This document shows positions 1 through 7,043 of a stretch of 34,815 nucleotides of DNA, piece after piece. The stretch lies in NCBI GenBank assembly GCA_020345765.1, contig CP070770.1, positions 2,802,551-2,837,365 of the forward strand. The letters run 5' to 3'. This DNA comes from Deltaproteobacteria bacterium. Lineage in GTDB: Bacteria > Desulfobacterota > G020345765. A program made the position numbers and the translations under genes. Within the stretch, counting starts at the first letter, position 1. Each line of letters begins with the position of its first letter. Under the pieces are notes generated by a model. The model did not search any database, was not told the origin of the DNA, and was given only the letters and a program-made list of their open reading frames with translations.

Positions 1-1
1 C

Positions 2-832
2 GGGAACCGGTGCGATGTGAGCGAAAGCGAGCTTCTTGAGTATCTGGGCAACGATCCCCAGACCAGGGTTATTACCCTGTATCTGGAGGGAATCAAAGAC
101 GGGAAAAGCTTTCTCTCGGCAGCAAGAAGAGTCTCGCGAAAAAAGCCGGTTGTGGTGCTTAAAAGTGGTCGAACCGAAGCCGGGAAAAAAGCTACTGCCT
201 CCCATACCGGGAGCATCTCCGGAGAGGACGATATCCACGAAGCCGCCTTCCGGCAGGCCGGGGTGATCCGGGCCAACACCTTTCACGAGCTCTTCGATAT
301 CGCCAAGGTCCTCTCCCGGCAGCCGCTTCCTAAAGGGAACCGGATTGCGGTGATAACCTCTTCGGGCTCCCTGGGGGTGCTTACGGTCGATCGGTGCATC
401 AGCCTGGGGCTGAGACTGGCCGAATACACGCCCGAGAGGATCGGGGAATTCAAGAAATCAATCCCCCGATGGATGTCCGTGGGAAATCCGCTCGATGTCG
501 GTCCCTCGGGGCTTCTCGCCCCGGCAATCCGGATGGCACTGACGGATGAAAATGTCGATGGTATTATCGTGATCCCGGTCGTTCCTTACGCCGTAATCAG
601 TGGATGGATGCAGGAGGGCATGCCTCCCGGAATGATTCTCGACGATGTGCTTCAATCCCCGCAGAGCCGGGTAAAGCCGCTGATTATTACCACTCTCGGC
701 AAAACGGAATGGATAAACAGTATCAGGAGTGTTTCGGGAGATGAGATCCCTTTGGTCAGTTCTCCGGAAAATGCCGCCGCCGCCATGGCCGCTCTGTGCC
801 GCTACCGACACTACTTAGAAACAGCGGCCTGA
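2..832 (+). CDS. Acyl-CoA/acetyl-CoA synthetase (NDP-forming), alpha-subunit region, 5'-truncated by window edge
   Basis: This is the C-terminal part of an NDP-forming acyl-CoA synthetase, which couples acyl-CoA hydrolysis to ADP phosphorylation (for example acetyl-CoA to acetate plus ATP). The frame is open from base 2, and the residues GNRCDVSESELLEYLG read straight through the GTG at 17, as in family members, so the true start lies upstream of the window. The segment SHTGS (His at about residue 63 counted from the GTG at 17) matches the conserved phospho-histidine region of the alpha subunit. It is followed by a second ligase-CoA fold with ITSSGSLGVL and GNPLDVGPSG. The protein ends at a TGA at 830-832, as a stand-alone alpha subunit or the C-terminus of a fused beta-alpha protein. 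Placement next to an indolepyruvate oxidoreductase cluster fits 2-oxoacid to acyl-CoA to organic acid plus ATP, which is an inference from context. Confidence 0.85.
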   Translation, partial: GNRCDVSESELLEYLGNDPQTRVITLYLEGIKDGKSFLSAARRVSRKKPVVVLKSGRTEAGKKATASHTGSISGEDDIHEAAFRQAGVIRANTFHELFDIAKVLSRQPLPKGNRIAVITSSGSLGVLTVDRCISLGLRLAEYTPERIGEFKKSIPRWMSVGNPLDVGPSGLLAPAIRMALTDENVDGIIVIPVVPYAVISGWMQEGMPPGMILDDVLQSPQSRVKPLIITTLGKTEWINSIRSVSGDEIPLVSSPENAAAAMAALCRYRHYLETAA

Positions 833-852
833 TGTAATTCCAGTCTCCCGCC

Positions 853-1125
853 TCAATACTTTTTCCTATATTTTAAAACAATATCTACCTTATCCGCCTT
901 CTTCCTGAGATCAGGAAGACCTGAACCCTTTATATACTGCTTGATTTTATTCTGGGGCCACTGATCAACTACCCGCTTATCGATAACATCTGTTTTCACC
1001 CCACCGATCTCCCGGCGAGGTTTTTTCTTAGTTCCTTCCTTGCGCTTACCACTATAATGTTCCATACACATTCCATCGGTGTAGATAACTCTTTTACAAT
1101 TTTTCATTTTACAATTGACTGCCAT
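853..1125 (-). CDS. Small basic zinc-finger-like protein of unknown function
   Basis: A 90-residue, lysine-rich protein I cannot assign to a named family. Its N-terminus has Cys6, Cys11, Cys20 and His23 in the pattern C-x4-C-x8-C-x2-H-Y, which resembles small treble-clef zinc knuckles seen in phage-like and HNH-associated proteins. The middle is very basic (GKRKEGTKKKPRRE). The C-terminus (NKIKQYIKGSGLPDLRKKADKVDIVLKY) weakly resembles a SAP or HeH helix-extension-helix. Together these suggest nucleic-acid binding, but this is inference. The ATG is preceded by a strong Shine-Dalgarno stretch (ggggggtgaggag). A divergent promoter lies upstream at 1215-1242. It converges on the synthetase gene with a 20-base gap and no clear terminator. 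Confidence 0.65.
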   Translation of the reverse strand: MAVNCKMKNCKRVIYTDGMCMEHYSGKRKEGTKKKPRREIGGVKTDVIDKRVVDQWPQNKIKQYIKGSGLPDLRKKADKVDIVLKYRKKY

Positions 1126-1214
1126 CTCCTCACCCCCCTAAAAACCGGATTGCCAATCAACCCATTTAACGAGTTCAGCAGGAAGTACCTGGCTCACCTC
1201 TGACGATACTTAAT

Positions 1215-1242
1215 ATATTAAATTAAAATAGCAGTATGTCAA
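1215..1242 (-). promoter_or_regulatory. Putative sigma70-type promoter for the zinc-finger-like gene
   Basis: On the - strand there is a perfect -35 TTGACA (1242-1237), a 16-base spacer and TAATAT (1220-1215). An alternative -10, TATATT, would need a 19-base spacer. The -35 is perfect but the -10 is only partial, so the exact -10 is uncertain. The predicted transcript has a leader of roughly 80 bases. Confidence 0.5.
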
Positions 1243-1304
1243 GCCCTGTTTTGACCGTAAGGAACTTATTGTTATCCCCAAAATGAAGCTAGATTTAATT
1301 CCTC

Positions 1305-1333
1305 TTGACAAGAAAGGGAGTTTTTTTAATAAT
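1305..1333 (+). promoter_or_regulatory. Sigma70-type promoter of the frhB-iorA-iorB(-SDR) cluster
   Basis: A perfect TTGACA (1305-1310), a 17-base spacer and AATAAT (1328-1333, five of six consensus bases) lie upstream of the GTG at 1383. Transcription would start near 1340 and give a leader of about 43 bases. The leader contains a short inverted pair, ATCGG/CCGAT (about 1347-1366), of unknown meaning. Confidence 0.7.
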
Positions 1334-1382
1334 GATGCATGAATATATCGGCTAAGGGCCCCGATTTATAACCGAGAGAAAG

Positions 1383-2498
1383 GTGAGCGAACAGATTAAA
1401 GGACCCCTTGATTTGGAAAGGGAGGTTTTAAAACGGCAATTGTGCACCAGTTGCGGCGCCTGTGTAGGCATCTGTCCCTATATCAAGGTAATAAAGGACA
1501 GAGTGGTAATCATCGAACCCTGTGGAATCACCGAAGGGAAGTGCTATGATATCTGCCCGAGAACCGGGACCAATCTCGGTGCCCTTGAGCAGATGGTATT
1601 CGGCAAGCCGGTAGAGGAACTCGCCCTCGGCTCCCTTATCTCGATTGAGATGGCCCAGGCAAAGGATGGTAAAGTCCGCTCGGCCGGACAATACGGGGGA
1701 CTGGTATCCGCACTTTCGATGTATGCGACAAAAACCGGAGATGTGGACTCATTCCTCCTGACCAAACCTTTCGGTAAAGACTTTATGCCCGGCTCCGTCC
1801 TGGTCAACAGCGCCCCGGAGGTACTCAACTGCGCCCGGTCGAATTACATCGCTTCCCCTACCCTGGCCGGGATGAACCAGGCGCTGAAAAAGGGGAAAGA
1901 CAGGCTCGGGGTAGTAGGAACCCCCTGTCAGGTTCTGGCGCTCAGAAAGATGCAGGCCTCACGCTTTGACGGTATTGCCGAAAAGGTCGGGCTGACAATC
2001 GGGCTTTTCTGTACCTGGGCCCTATCCTACCGGGAGCTTTTCCAGTATCTCAAGGGCAAGCTCGACCCGGCCCTGATTACCAGACTGGACATCCCCCCTC
2101 CCCCCGCAAACACCCTCACCATTACCACGGAAACAACTGAAATCGAGATACCACTCGACGATATCAGAGAATTCATCAAACCTACCTGTCGGGTCTGCTA
2201 TGATATGACGGCGGAGCTTGCCGATATCTCGGTTGGCATGGTCGAAGGAATAGAGGACTGGAACACCCTGATCGTTCGGACGGAGCGAGGCAAGAAATTC
2301 GTCCAGAAAGCGAAGAAAGCCGGGGTGATCGGAACCGAACCACTGGAAAAGGCGAGGTTAGATCATTTGCGTGATGCCTCTCTCCAGAAGAAAAAGAGGG
2401 CGGTTGCCGAGATAACCGGCCGGACCAAGGACGTGAAGGATCTACTTTACCTGCGGCTGCGAGATGAGGTTTTAAAGGAACTATTACCCAAGGCCTAA
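1383..2498 (+). CDS. Coenzyme F420 hydrogenase/dehydrogenase beta-subunit family protein (FrhB-like)
   Basis: A 371-residue iron-sulfur flavoprotein of the FrhB/FdhB family, which moves electrons between ferredoxin, flavin and a soluble acceptor. An N-terminal [4Fe-4S] motif has Cys21, Cys24, Cys27 and Cys31 (CTSCGACVGIC), with further cysteines at 47, 54 and 58 (CYDICP). The family signature GTPCQVLALRKMQ is near residue 178. The C-terminal signature CRVCYDMTAELADISVG starts at Cys269. The start is GTG, with a purine-rich stretch close in front (gagagaaag). It sits two bases upstream of iorA, so it probably serves as the electron acceptor or partner of the indolepyruvate oxidoreductase. The acceptor (F420, NAD or quinone-linked) cannot be told from sequence. 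Family assignment is firm; the partnership is inferred from operon position. Confidence 0.85.
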   Translation: MSEQIKGPLDLEREVLKRQLCTSCGACVGICPYIKVIKDRVVIIEPCGITEGKCYDICPRTGTNLGALEQMVFGKPVEELALGSLISIEMAQAKDGKVRSAGQYGGLVSALSMYATKTGDVDSFLLTKPFGKDFMPGSVLVNSAPEVLNCARSNYIASPTLAGMNQALKKGKDRLGVVGTPCQVLALRKMQASRFDGIAEKVGLTIGLFCTWALSYRELFQYLKGKLDPALITRLDIPPPPANTLTITTETTEIEIPLDDIREFIKPTCRVCYDMTAELADISVGMVEGIEDWNTLIVRTERGKKFVQKAKKAGVIGTEPLEKARLDHLRDASLQKKKRAVAEITGRTKDVKDLLYLRLRDEVLKELLPKA

Positions 2499-2500
2499 TT

Positions 2501-4396
2501 ATGTCGATAGAGATAGACGAACCAGGCCGAAGCCTGCTTTTGATGGGCAATGAAGCAATCGCCCGGGGAGCGATTGAGGCCGGGGTTGACTTCTGCAGCG
2601 CCTATCCCGGCACCCCTTCTTCCGAGATCCTGGGAAGCCTGGCCCGGGCTGCCGAGCACCTCGGTTTTTACGCCGAATGGTCGACAAACGAGATGGTAGC
2701 GATCGAGGCCGCCGGCGCCGCTTCCTTCGCCGGACTCCGGGCGCTCACCGCCATGAAGCAGAACGGACTCAACGTCGCCTCCGACTTCCTGCTGACGGTT
2801 AACCTTTCGGGCACCGGCGGGGGATTCGTTATCGTCGTCGCTGACGACCCCTCGGCCCACTCAAGTACCAACGAGCAGGACAGCCGGAACTTCGCCCGGT
2901 TCGCCGACCTTCCCCTGCTCGAACCGGCTACCTTCCAGGAAGCCAAGGATATGACCATCTGGGCCTTTGAGCTCTCGGAAAGATTGAAGATCCCTTGCAT
3001 CATTCGGAGCGTCACCCGCTTCTCCCACGGTCGGGGTAATGTTAAACTGGGCCCTATCCCCAAAAGGGAAAGAAAGGCTAGCTTCAGGGGAGTGTTCCTC
3101 ACGGTGCCGACCCCGATGTGGCATTCGACCCTGCACCAAAAAATGGCCAATGCCCGTGAAGAGTTTGAAGGCTCCGGGTTCAACTGGTATGTCGGCCCCG
3201 AGCAAGCAAAATTCATCATCATTACCTGCGGAAGCGGATGGTTCTACTCCCAGGAAGCGGTAAAGACACTGAAACTGGACGGTGAGGTGGGTATTCTCAA
3301 ACTGGGAACCACCTGGCCCCTCCCCGAAAAGCTGATAGCATCCCATCTGAAGCATGCCCCCGAGGTCATGATCGTCGAGGAGGTAGATCCCTTCCTCGAG
3401 CAGAATGTCAAGATCCTTACCGCCGAGTCAGCCGGGGACCTGGGTCCCATCAAATTCTACGGCAAGAGCTCAAAATACATCCCGGATGTCGGTGAGATCG
3501 CTCCCGATACCGTAATCTCAGCCCTGGCCCGGATAAAAGGGGTGGAATACCATCCCCGGGACGAAGGATACCGAGACAAGGTAAGGAGTGTGGTGGGTTC
3601 ATATGCCCCGTTCCGGATGCTCAGCTTCTGTGCCGGCTGCCCCCATCGTCCTGCATTCTGGGCGATCAAGACCGCCCTGAAAATGGACGGCCGCGACGGG
3701 GTGGTAGCTGGTGATATCGGGTGCTACTCGCTCGGGGTCGGCCCGGCCGGGTATTTTCAATCGAAGACCCTGCACTGCATGGGAGCCGGGATCGGGTTGG
3801 CCACCGGCCTGGGTAACCTCCGGCAGTTCGGCTTCGAGCAGCCGGTTATAGCAATCTCGGGGGACTCGACCTTCTATCATGCCTGCATCCCCGCCCTGGT
3901 TAACGCCAGGTATAATCGGTCCAATATTACCTATGTGATCCTCGATAACAGTGCCACCGCCATGACCGGCTTTCAGCCTCACCCGGGCACCGGAACCGAT
4001 GCCCGGGGTCAGGCGGTACCGGCGGTCAGCATCGAGGGGATCTGCCGGGCCATCGGGGCGGAGGTCCGGGTCTGTGACCCGTTTGCGATCGATGAAGCGG
4101 TCGAGAACCTCTGTGAGCTCCTTCAGAGCGAGGGAACCGGGGTGATGATCTTCCGCCGGAAATGCACTACCCTCGAGCTCAAGGAGAAGAAGAAACCTAA
4201 GGTCCGTGTCGATCCCGAAAAATGCATCGGCGATGACTGCGGCTGCGCCCGCTTCTGCAGCCGGGTCTTTAACTGCCCCGGGATAATCTGGGACCCGGAG
4301 GTCAAGAAGGCCAAGATCGACGAACTGGTATGCAGCGGCTGCGGGGTATGCGCCGATCTTTGCTCCCGGGGAGCAATCATCGTCGAGGAGGAGTAA
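2501..4396 (+). CDS. iorA: Indolepyruvate ferredoxin oxidoreductase, alpha subunit
   Basis: This 631-residue thiamine-diphosphate subunit oxidatively decarboxylates aryl-pyruvates (from Trp, Phe or Tyr) to aryl-acetyl-CoA and reduces ferredoxin. The N-terminal pyrimidine-binding domain contains AYPGTPSSEI and EWSTNEMVAIEAAGAASFAG. The C-terminal domain carries the TPP motif beginning GDS near residue 453 and closing with Asn about 30 residues later (ISGDSTFYHACI, then VILDN). The last ~70 residues hold two Fe-S motifs, CIGDDCGCARFC near residue 569 and CSGCGVCADLC near residue 614. The first has CxC in place of the usual CxxC spacing, which is common in IorA. Length is typical of the family. 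The ATG is two bases after the frhB-like stop, and iorB follows after a 206-base gap holding a repeat. Confidence 0.93.
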   Translation: MSIEIDEPGRSLLLMGNEAIARGAIEAGVDFCSAYPGTPSSEILGSLARAAEHLGFYAEWSTNEMVAIEAAGAASFAGLRALTAMKQNGLNVASDFLLTVNLSGTGGGFVIVVADDPSAHSSTNEQDSRNFARFADLPLLEPATFQEAKDMTIWAFELSERLKIPCIIRSVTRFSHGRGNVKLGPIPKRERKASFRGVFLTVPTPMWHSTLHQKMANAREEFEGSGFNWYVGPEQAKFIIITCGSGWFYSQEAVKTLKLDGEVGILKLGTTWPLPEKLIASHLKHAPEVMIVEEVDPFLEQNVKILTAESAGDLGPIKFYGKSSKYIPDVGEIAPDTVISALARIKGVEYHPRDEGYRDKVRSVVGSYAPFRMLSFCAGCPHRPAFWAIKTALKMDGRDGVVAGDIGCYSLGVGPAGYFQSKTLHCMGAGIGLATGLGNLRQFGFEQPVIAISGDSTFYHACIPALVNARYNRSNITYVILDNSATAMTGFQPHPGTGTDARGQAVPAVSIEGICRAIGAEVRVCDPFAIDEAVENLCELLQSEGTGVMIFRRKCTTLELKEKKKPKVRVDPEKCIGDDCGCARFCSRVFNCPGIIWDPEVKKAKIDELVCSGCGVCADLCSRGAIIVEEE

Positions 4397-4450
4397 CTCT
4401 GATTTGGAGACAGTAATCAATTTATCAAAGTGAAGGCTAAACGAAGCAAA

Positions 4451-4530
4451 ACAACAAATTTAATAAATCCAAATACCAAAGCTCAAAGTTCAAATGAAAT
4501 CCAAAGTTCAAATTACAAAAATACAAGAAA
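4451..4530. repeat. Low-complexity A-rich repeat (CAAA-type spaced units)
   Basis: A stretch built from loosely repeated units such as AAATCCAAA, CAAAGCTCAAAG, TTCAAATGAAATCCAAAG and TTCAAATTACAAA lies between iorA and iorB. Comparable CAAA-rich intergenic repeats occur in several uncultured bacterial lineages. Here only one copy is visible, so its dispersed nature is inferred. Confidence 0.45.
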
Positions 4531-4549
4531 AAAATCTTTTGACATTATT

Positions 4550-4600
4550 CCCTCTTCCCCTTTGTGGGGAGAGGGTAAGGGTGAGGGGGAGGGGGAGTAA
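4550..4600. repeat. GC-rich inverted repeat with G-rich tail, in front of iorB
   Basis: CCCTCT(T)CCCC at 4550-4560 pairs with GGGGAGAGGG at 4566-4575 across a five-base loop, followed by a run of GGGTGAGGGGGAGGGGG-type sequence to 4597. This resembles widespread short palindromic intergenic repeats. The G-rich tail also supplies the Shine-Dalgarno sequence (gggggag) for the TTG start of iorB at 4603, so the repeat appears to have become the ribosome-binding region. Confidence 0.55.
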
Positions 4601-4602
4601 TA

Positions 4603-5235
4603 TTGCCTATTGAAAAGGATCCATTGAATCTAATCATCGCCGGCGTAGGGGGACAGGGTAATGTCCTTGCCTCGCAGATTGTGGCCAACACCGCGATCGG
4701 TGCCGGTTATCAGGTAACCATGGGAGAGACCTACGGGGCCACCCAGAGAGGCGGGGCGGTCATGAGCCACATCCGGATCTCCCGCGAGACCCAGTATGGT
4801 CCGGTTATCCCCGAGGGCAAGGCCGATATCATCGTCGGTCTGGAACCGGTTGAGACGCTCCGGGTAATCGGCGATTTCGGTAATCCCGGAACCAAGGTCA
4901 TCCTTAATCCCCGGCCCAATTATCCCATCGGTGTCCTTTCCGGGGAAGCCCAGTATCCCCCGGTAGAGGAGGTGCTGAAGGCAATCGCCGGACTGGTAGA
5001 TAGCCTTCAGGTAATCGAGGCAACCAAGATTGCGGAAAAGCTGGGTGAGATGATGGCCGCCAATATCGTTATGGTCGGAGCCCTGGCCGGCTCCGGGCTG
5101 ATCCCGGTCAAGGTCGAAACCTTTGAGACCGTTATCCCCGAGATTGTCTCCGGAGTAAATCTTGAATTGAACCTTAAGGCATTCAAGACGGGTTTAAAGG
5201 AAATCCGGTCAATTAAACCCTATACACATTCTTAA
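4603..5235 (+). CDS. iorB: Indolepyruvate ferredoxin oxidoreductase, beta subunit
   Basis: This 210-residue subunit is the gamma-type (2-oxoacid ferredoxin oxidoreductase gamma domain) partner of IorA. The N-terminus has the classic LIIAGVGGQGNVLASQIVANTAIGAG signature, followed by GETYGATQRGGAVMSHIRIS, both typical of IorB. Length is as expected. The start chosen is TTG at 4603, because the GVGGQG motif must be near the N-terminus and a G-rich Shine-Dalgarno lies seven bases upstream; no better ATG is available. It follows iorA by about 200 bases of repeat sequence, so co-transcription is likely but not proven. Confidence 0.9.
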   Translation: MPIEKDPLNLIIAGVGGQGNVLASQIVANTAIGAGYQVTMGETYGATQRGGAVMSHIRISRETQYGPVIPEGKADIIVGLEPVETLRVIGDFGNPGTKVILNPRPNYPIGVLSGEAQYPPVEEVLKAIAGLVDSLQVIEATKIAEKLGEMMAANIVMVGALAGSGLIPVKVETFETVIPEIVSGVNLELNLKAFKTGLKEIRSIKPYTHS

Positions 5236-5296
5236 TAGGAACTCGGATCTGGAACGATTTGAGAAAAGTTAAACACTCAAAAAGGAGGTATGAGAG

Positions 5297-6199
5297 ATGG
5301 CAGAAATTCGTTTTGATGGTAAAGTAGCGATCGTCACCGGGGCCGGTGGAGGATTGGGTCGGTCGCACGCCCTGCTCCTCGCTTCGCGCGGAGCCAAGGT
5401 GGTGGTAAACGACCTTGGTGGTGCCGCCGACGGCACCGGTGCGGGTAAAACTATGGCCGAGCAGGTCTGCAAGGAGATCAAGGACGCCGGCGGAGAGGCG
5501 GTTCCCGATTACAACAGCGTTCTCGATGGCGACAAGATCGTCAAGACCGCGGTGGACTCCTTCGGCACGGTGGATATCCTGATCAACAATGCGGGTATCC
5601 TCCGGGATATAAGCTTTATGAAGCAGACCGACCAGGACTGGAAGCTAGTTCTCGATGTCCACCTGAACGGGAGCCGTAACGTAACCAAGGCGGCCTTTCC
5701 GGTTATGCGGGAGAAAGGCTACGGCCGCATCATCATGACCACTTCGGGCGCCGGGCTCTACGGCAACTTCGGCCAGACCAATTACAGTGCCGCCAAGTTG
5801 GGGATCGTCGGGCTGGCCAACACCCTTAAGGCCGAGGGGGCCAAGTACAATGTCAAGGTCAATACTATTGCCCCGATCGCCGGCTCGCGTCTTACCGCCC
5901 AGGTAATGCCCCAGAACCTGGTCGATGCCCTCAAGCCCGAGTATGTCTCCCCCCTCGTCGCCTACCTGTGCTCGGAGCAGTGCGAGGATACCGGGATGAT
6001 CTTCTCGGTCGGCGGCGGCTATTTCAGCCGGGTGGCTTATGTCGAGGGAGAGGGTGTGTTCCTCGGAGCCGAAAAGGTGAGCACTATCGAAGATATCCAG
6101 GCGAATATTGACAAAATCAAGGATCTCAGCAAAGCTGCCGAATTTACCCAGGTTATGGAGCAGAGCGGCAAGATCCTGAAACTGATGAAGATCATGTAG
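5297..6199 (+). CDS. Short-chain dehydrogenase, MFE-2/(3R)-hydroxyacyl-CoA dehydrogenase-like
   Basis: A 300-residue SDR-family NAD(P)-dependent oxidoreductase. The Rossmann motif TGAGGGLG is at residues 14-21, NNAG is near 96-99, and the catalytic Ser ... YSAAK set lies around residues 150-168. The block VVVNDLGGAADGTG, and the extended C-terminus beyond a normal 250-residue SDR, resemble the dehydrogenase domain of peroxisomal-type multifunctional enzyme 2, which acts on (3R)-hydroxyacyl-CoA. The start is supported by a textbook aaggagg eight bases before the ATG. It follows iorB by 61 bases and could act on acyl-CoA products of the same pathway, which is an inference; the substrate is unknown. 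Confidence 0.85.
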   Translation: MAEIRFDGKVAIVTGAGGGLGRSHALLLASRGAKVVVNDLGGAADGTGAGKTMAEQVCKEIKDAGGEAVPDYNSVLDGDKIVKTAVDSFGTVDILINNAGILRDISFMKQTDQDWKLVLDVHLNGSRNVTKAAFPVMREKGYGRIIMTTSGAGLYGNFGQTNYSAAKLGIVGLANTLKAEGAKYNVKVNTIAPIAGSRLTAQVMPQNLVDALKPEYVSPLVAYLCSEQCEDTGMIFSVGGGYFSRVAYVEGEGVFLGAEKVSTIEDIQANIDKIKDLSKAAEFTQVMEQSGKILKLMKIM

Positions 6200-6212
6200 T
6201 ACAATCCTAATA

Positions 6213-6249
6213 CCCGTTAGAAATCCGCCTCGGGCGGGTTTCTAACGGG
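6213..6249. terminator. Bidirectional hairpin terminator between convergent genes
   Basis: CCCGTTAGAAA (6213-6223) pairs perfectly with TTTCTAACGGG (6239-6249), and inside it CCGCC (6225-6229) pairs with GGCGG (6233-6237) around a three-base loop. The stem is about 16 bp with one T/G position. It sits between the SDR gene (+) and the acidic secreted protein gene (-), where a shared terminator is expected. There is no strong U-tract on either side. Confidence 0.6.
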
Positions 6250-6264
6250 GTTAGCAAAATCAGG

Positions 6265-6591
6265 TCAACCACTACCGCCCTCTTCCCCGGATTCATCTTC
6301 CTCTTCTCCCTCCTCATCCTCACTCTCTTCTTCGCTGTCTTCTTCGCCGCTCCGGTCGCCTTCGGACTCCTCGTCTTTCGCCTCGCCGTTGCTGACGATG
6401 ATAATCCCCTCTTTTACCCCCATATCGTCGCTGCCGGAAAGAACCGCCTTGTCACCGTTGACAGGGACGGTAGCAATTCCTACCTGGAGGTTATCCACTC
6501 GGGTGGGATAAGCAATGGAGTCGCCCGTAAATGCGGCGATCATTGCGAACGCCGCCACAGCCACCATTACTGCCAATAGCCTCTTGTCCAT
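6265..6591 (-). CDS. Small secreted protein with a Ser/Glu/Asp-rich acidic tail
   Basis: A 108-residue protein I do not recognise. The first ~27 residues form a signal peptide or membrane anchor (MDKRLLAVMVAVAAFAMIAAFTG). A middle part (about residues 28-72) looks like a short folded segment rich in Val, Gly and Asp. The last ~37 residues are nearly all Glu, Asp, Ser and Gly, giving a strong negative charge that could bind cations or act as a spacer. The Shine-Dalgarno is strong (aaggaggaag). It has its own sigma54-type promoter and upstream site array at 6668-6953 and converges on the SDR gene. Expression is therefore probably signal-dependent; function is unknown. Confidence 0.7.
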   Translation of the reverse strand: MDKRLLAVMVAVAAFAMIAAFTGDSIAYPTRVDNLQVGIATVPVNGDKAVLSGSDDMGVKEGIIIVSNGEAKDEESEGDRSGEEDSEEESEDEEGEEEDESGEEGGSG

Positions 6592-6667
6592 TTTCCTCTT
6601 CCTCCTTTCTTGTTAATTTACTGCTAAAAACTTCAAAATTAAATATTTCTTTTAGAAGAAATTATTT

Positions 6668-6683
6668 ACCAAATACCGTGCCA
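6668..6683 (-). promoter_or_regulatory. Sigma54 (RpoN) -24/-12 promoter, copy A
   Basis: On the - strand the sequence is TGGCACGGTATTTGGT. It matches the sigma54 consensus TGGCACG-N4-TTGC at every defined base except the -12 C, which is G. The predicted start of transcription is near 6657, giving a 66-base leader ahead of the acidic secreted protein gene (ATG at 6591). The same element recurs at 23324-23339 with conserved flanks. Confidence 0.7.
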
Positions 6684-6689
6684 TTTAGG

Positions 6690-6702
6690 TAACATATTGA
6701 TA
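6690..6702 (-). promoter_or_regulatory. IHF-consensus match, copy A
   Basis: The - strand reads TATCAATATGTTA, an exact match to the IHF consensus WATCAANNNNTTR. It lies about 33-45 bases upstream of the predicted sigma54 start, where IHF commonly bends DNA in sigma54 systems. It is conserved at the same distance in copy B. Confidence 0.5.
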
Positions 6703-6735
6703 ATTAAGGACTTCTGTTAAGGGGGGATCACTAAT

Positions 6736-6953
6736 TCGGAATTATTAGTTCCGATAGTTTTGAGTTTAATCGTCAAAAATGTTCCGATAATTAACAAAAA
6801 AGCCATCGGTAGAATTCAGGAGCTTCATCTCTCTGGGGCATTAAGTTATTGATTGGCAAATATTTATTATTAAATCAGGGTGGGTAAATACAGGGGATAA
6901 ATAAAATCGGAACAATTAGTGCTTAAAATAAATTCAAGAATTTATAATTCCGA
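6736..6953. promoter_or_regulatory. Array of five TCGGAA half-sites (putative enhancer), copy A
   Basis: Five copies of TCGGAA or its reverse TTCCGA lie in an AT-rich stretch: an inverted pair at 6736-6741 and 6749-6754 (seven-base spacer), then 6782-6787, 6907-6912 and 6948-6953. The positions correspond to roughly -80 to -296 from the predicted sigma54 start. The order, orientation and spacing recur in copy B (23392-23608). Read as binding sites for a sigma54 activator, this is inference. Confidence 0.6.
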
Positions 6954-7043
6954 TTTTCCTCTACGGTTTTTAAATAGAAAACAGGAATAGCGACGCTTAA
7001 GCAGAATGCACTAATCAGAACTATTTTCATAAGTGATCGCCCG

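Larger units (their letters stand above)
6592..7043. other. Non-coding AT-rich region, 452 bases
   Basis: No credible gene is seen. The part from 6668 to 6958 is the copy A sigma54 control region, with the extra blocks TTATTGATT and TAAATCAGGG shared with copy B. The remainder (6959-7043) is the downstream flank of malQ and shows no clear terminator. Confidence 0.6.

Noticed and set aside
3599-4420. Long open frame antisense to iorA (273 codons)
   Set aside because: It mirrors the conserved TPP and ferredoxin regions of iorA and shows no recognisable protein; GC-rich codon use explains the open frame.
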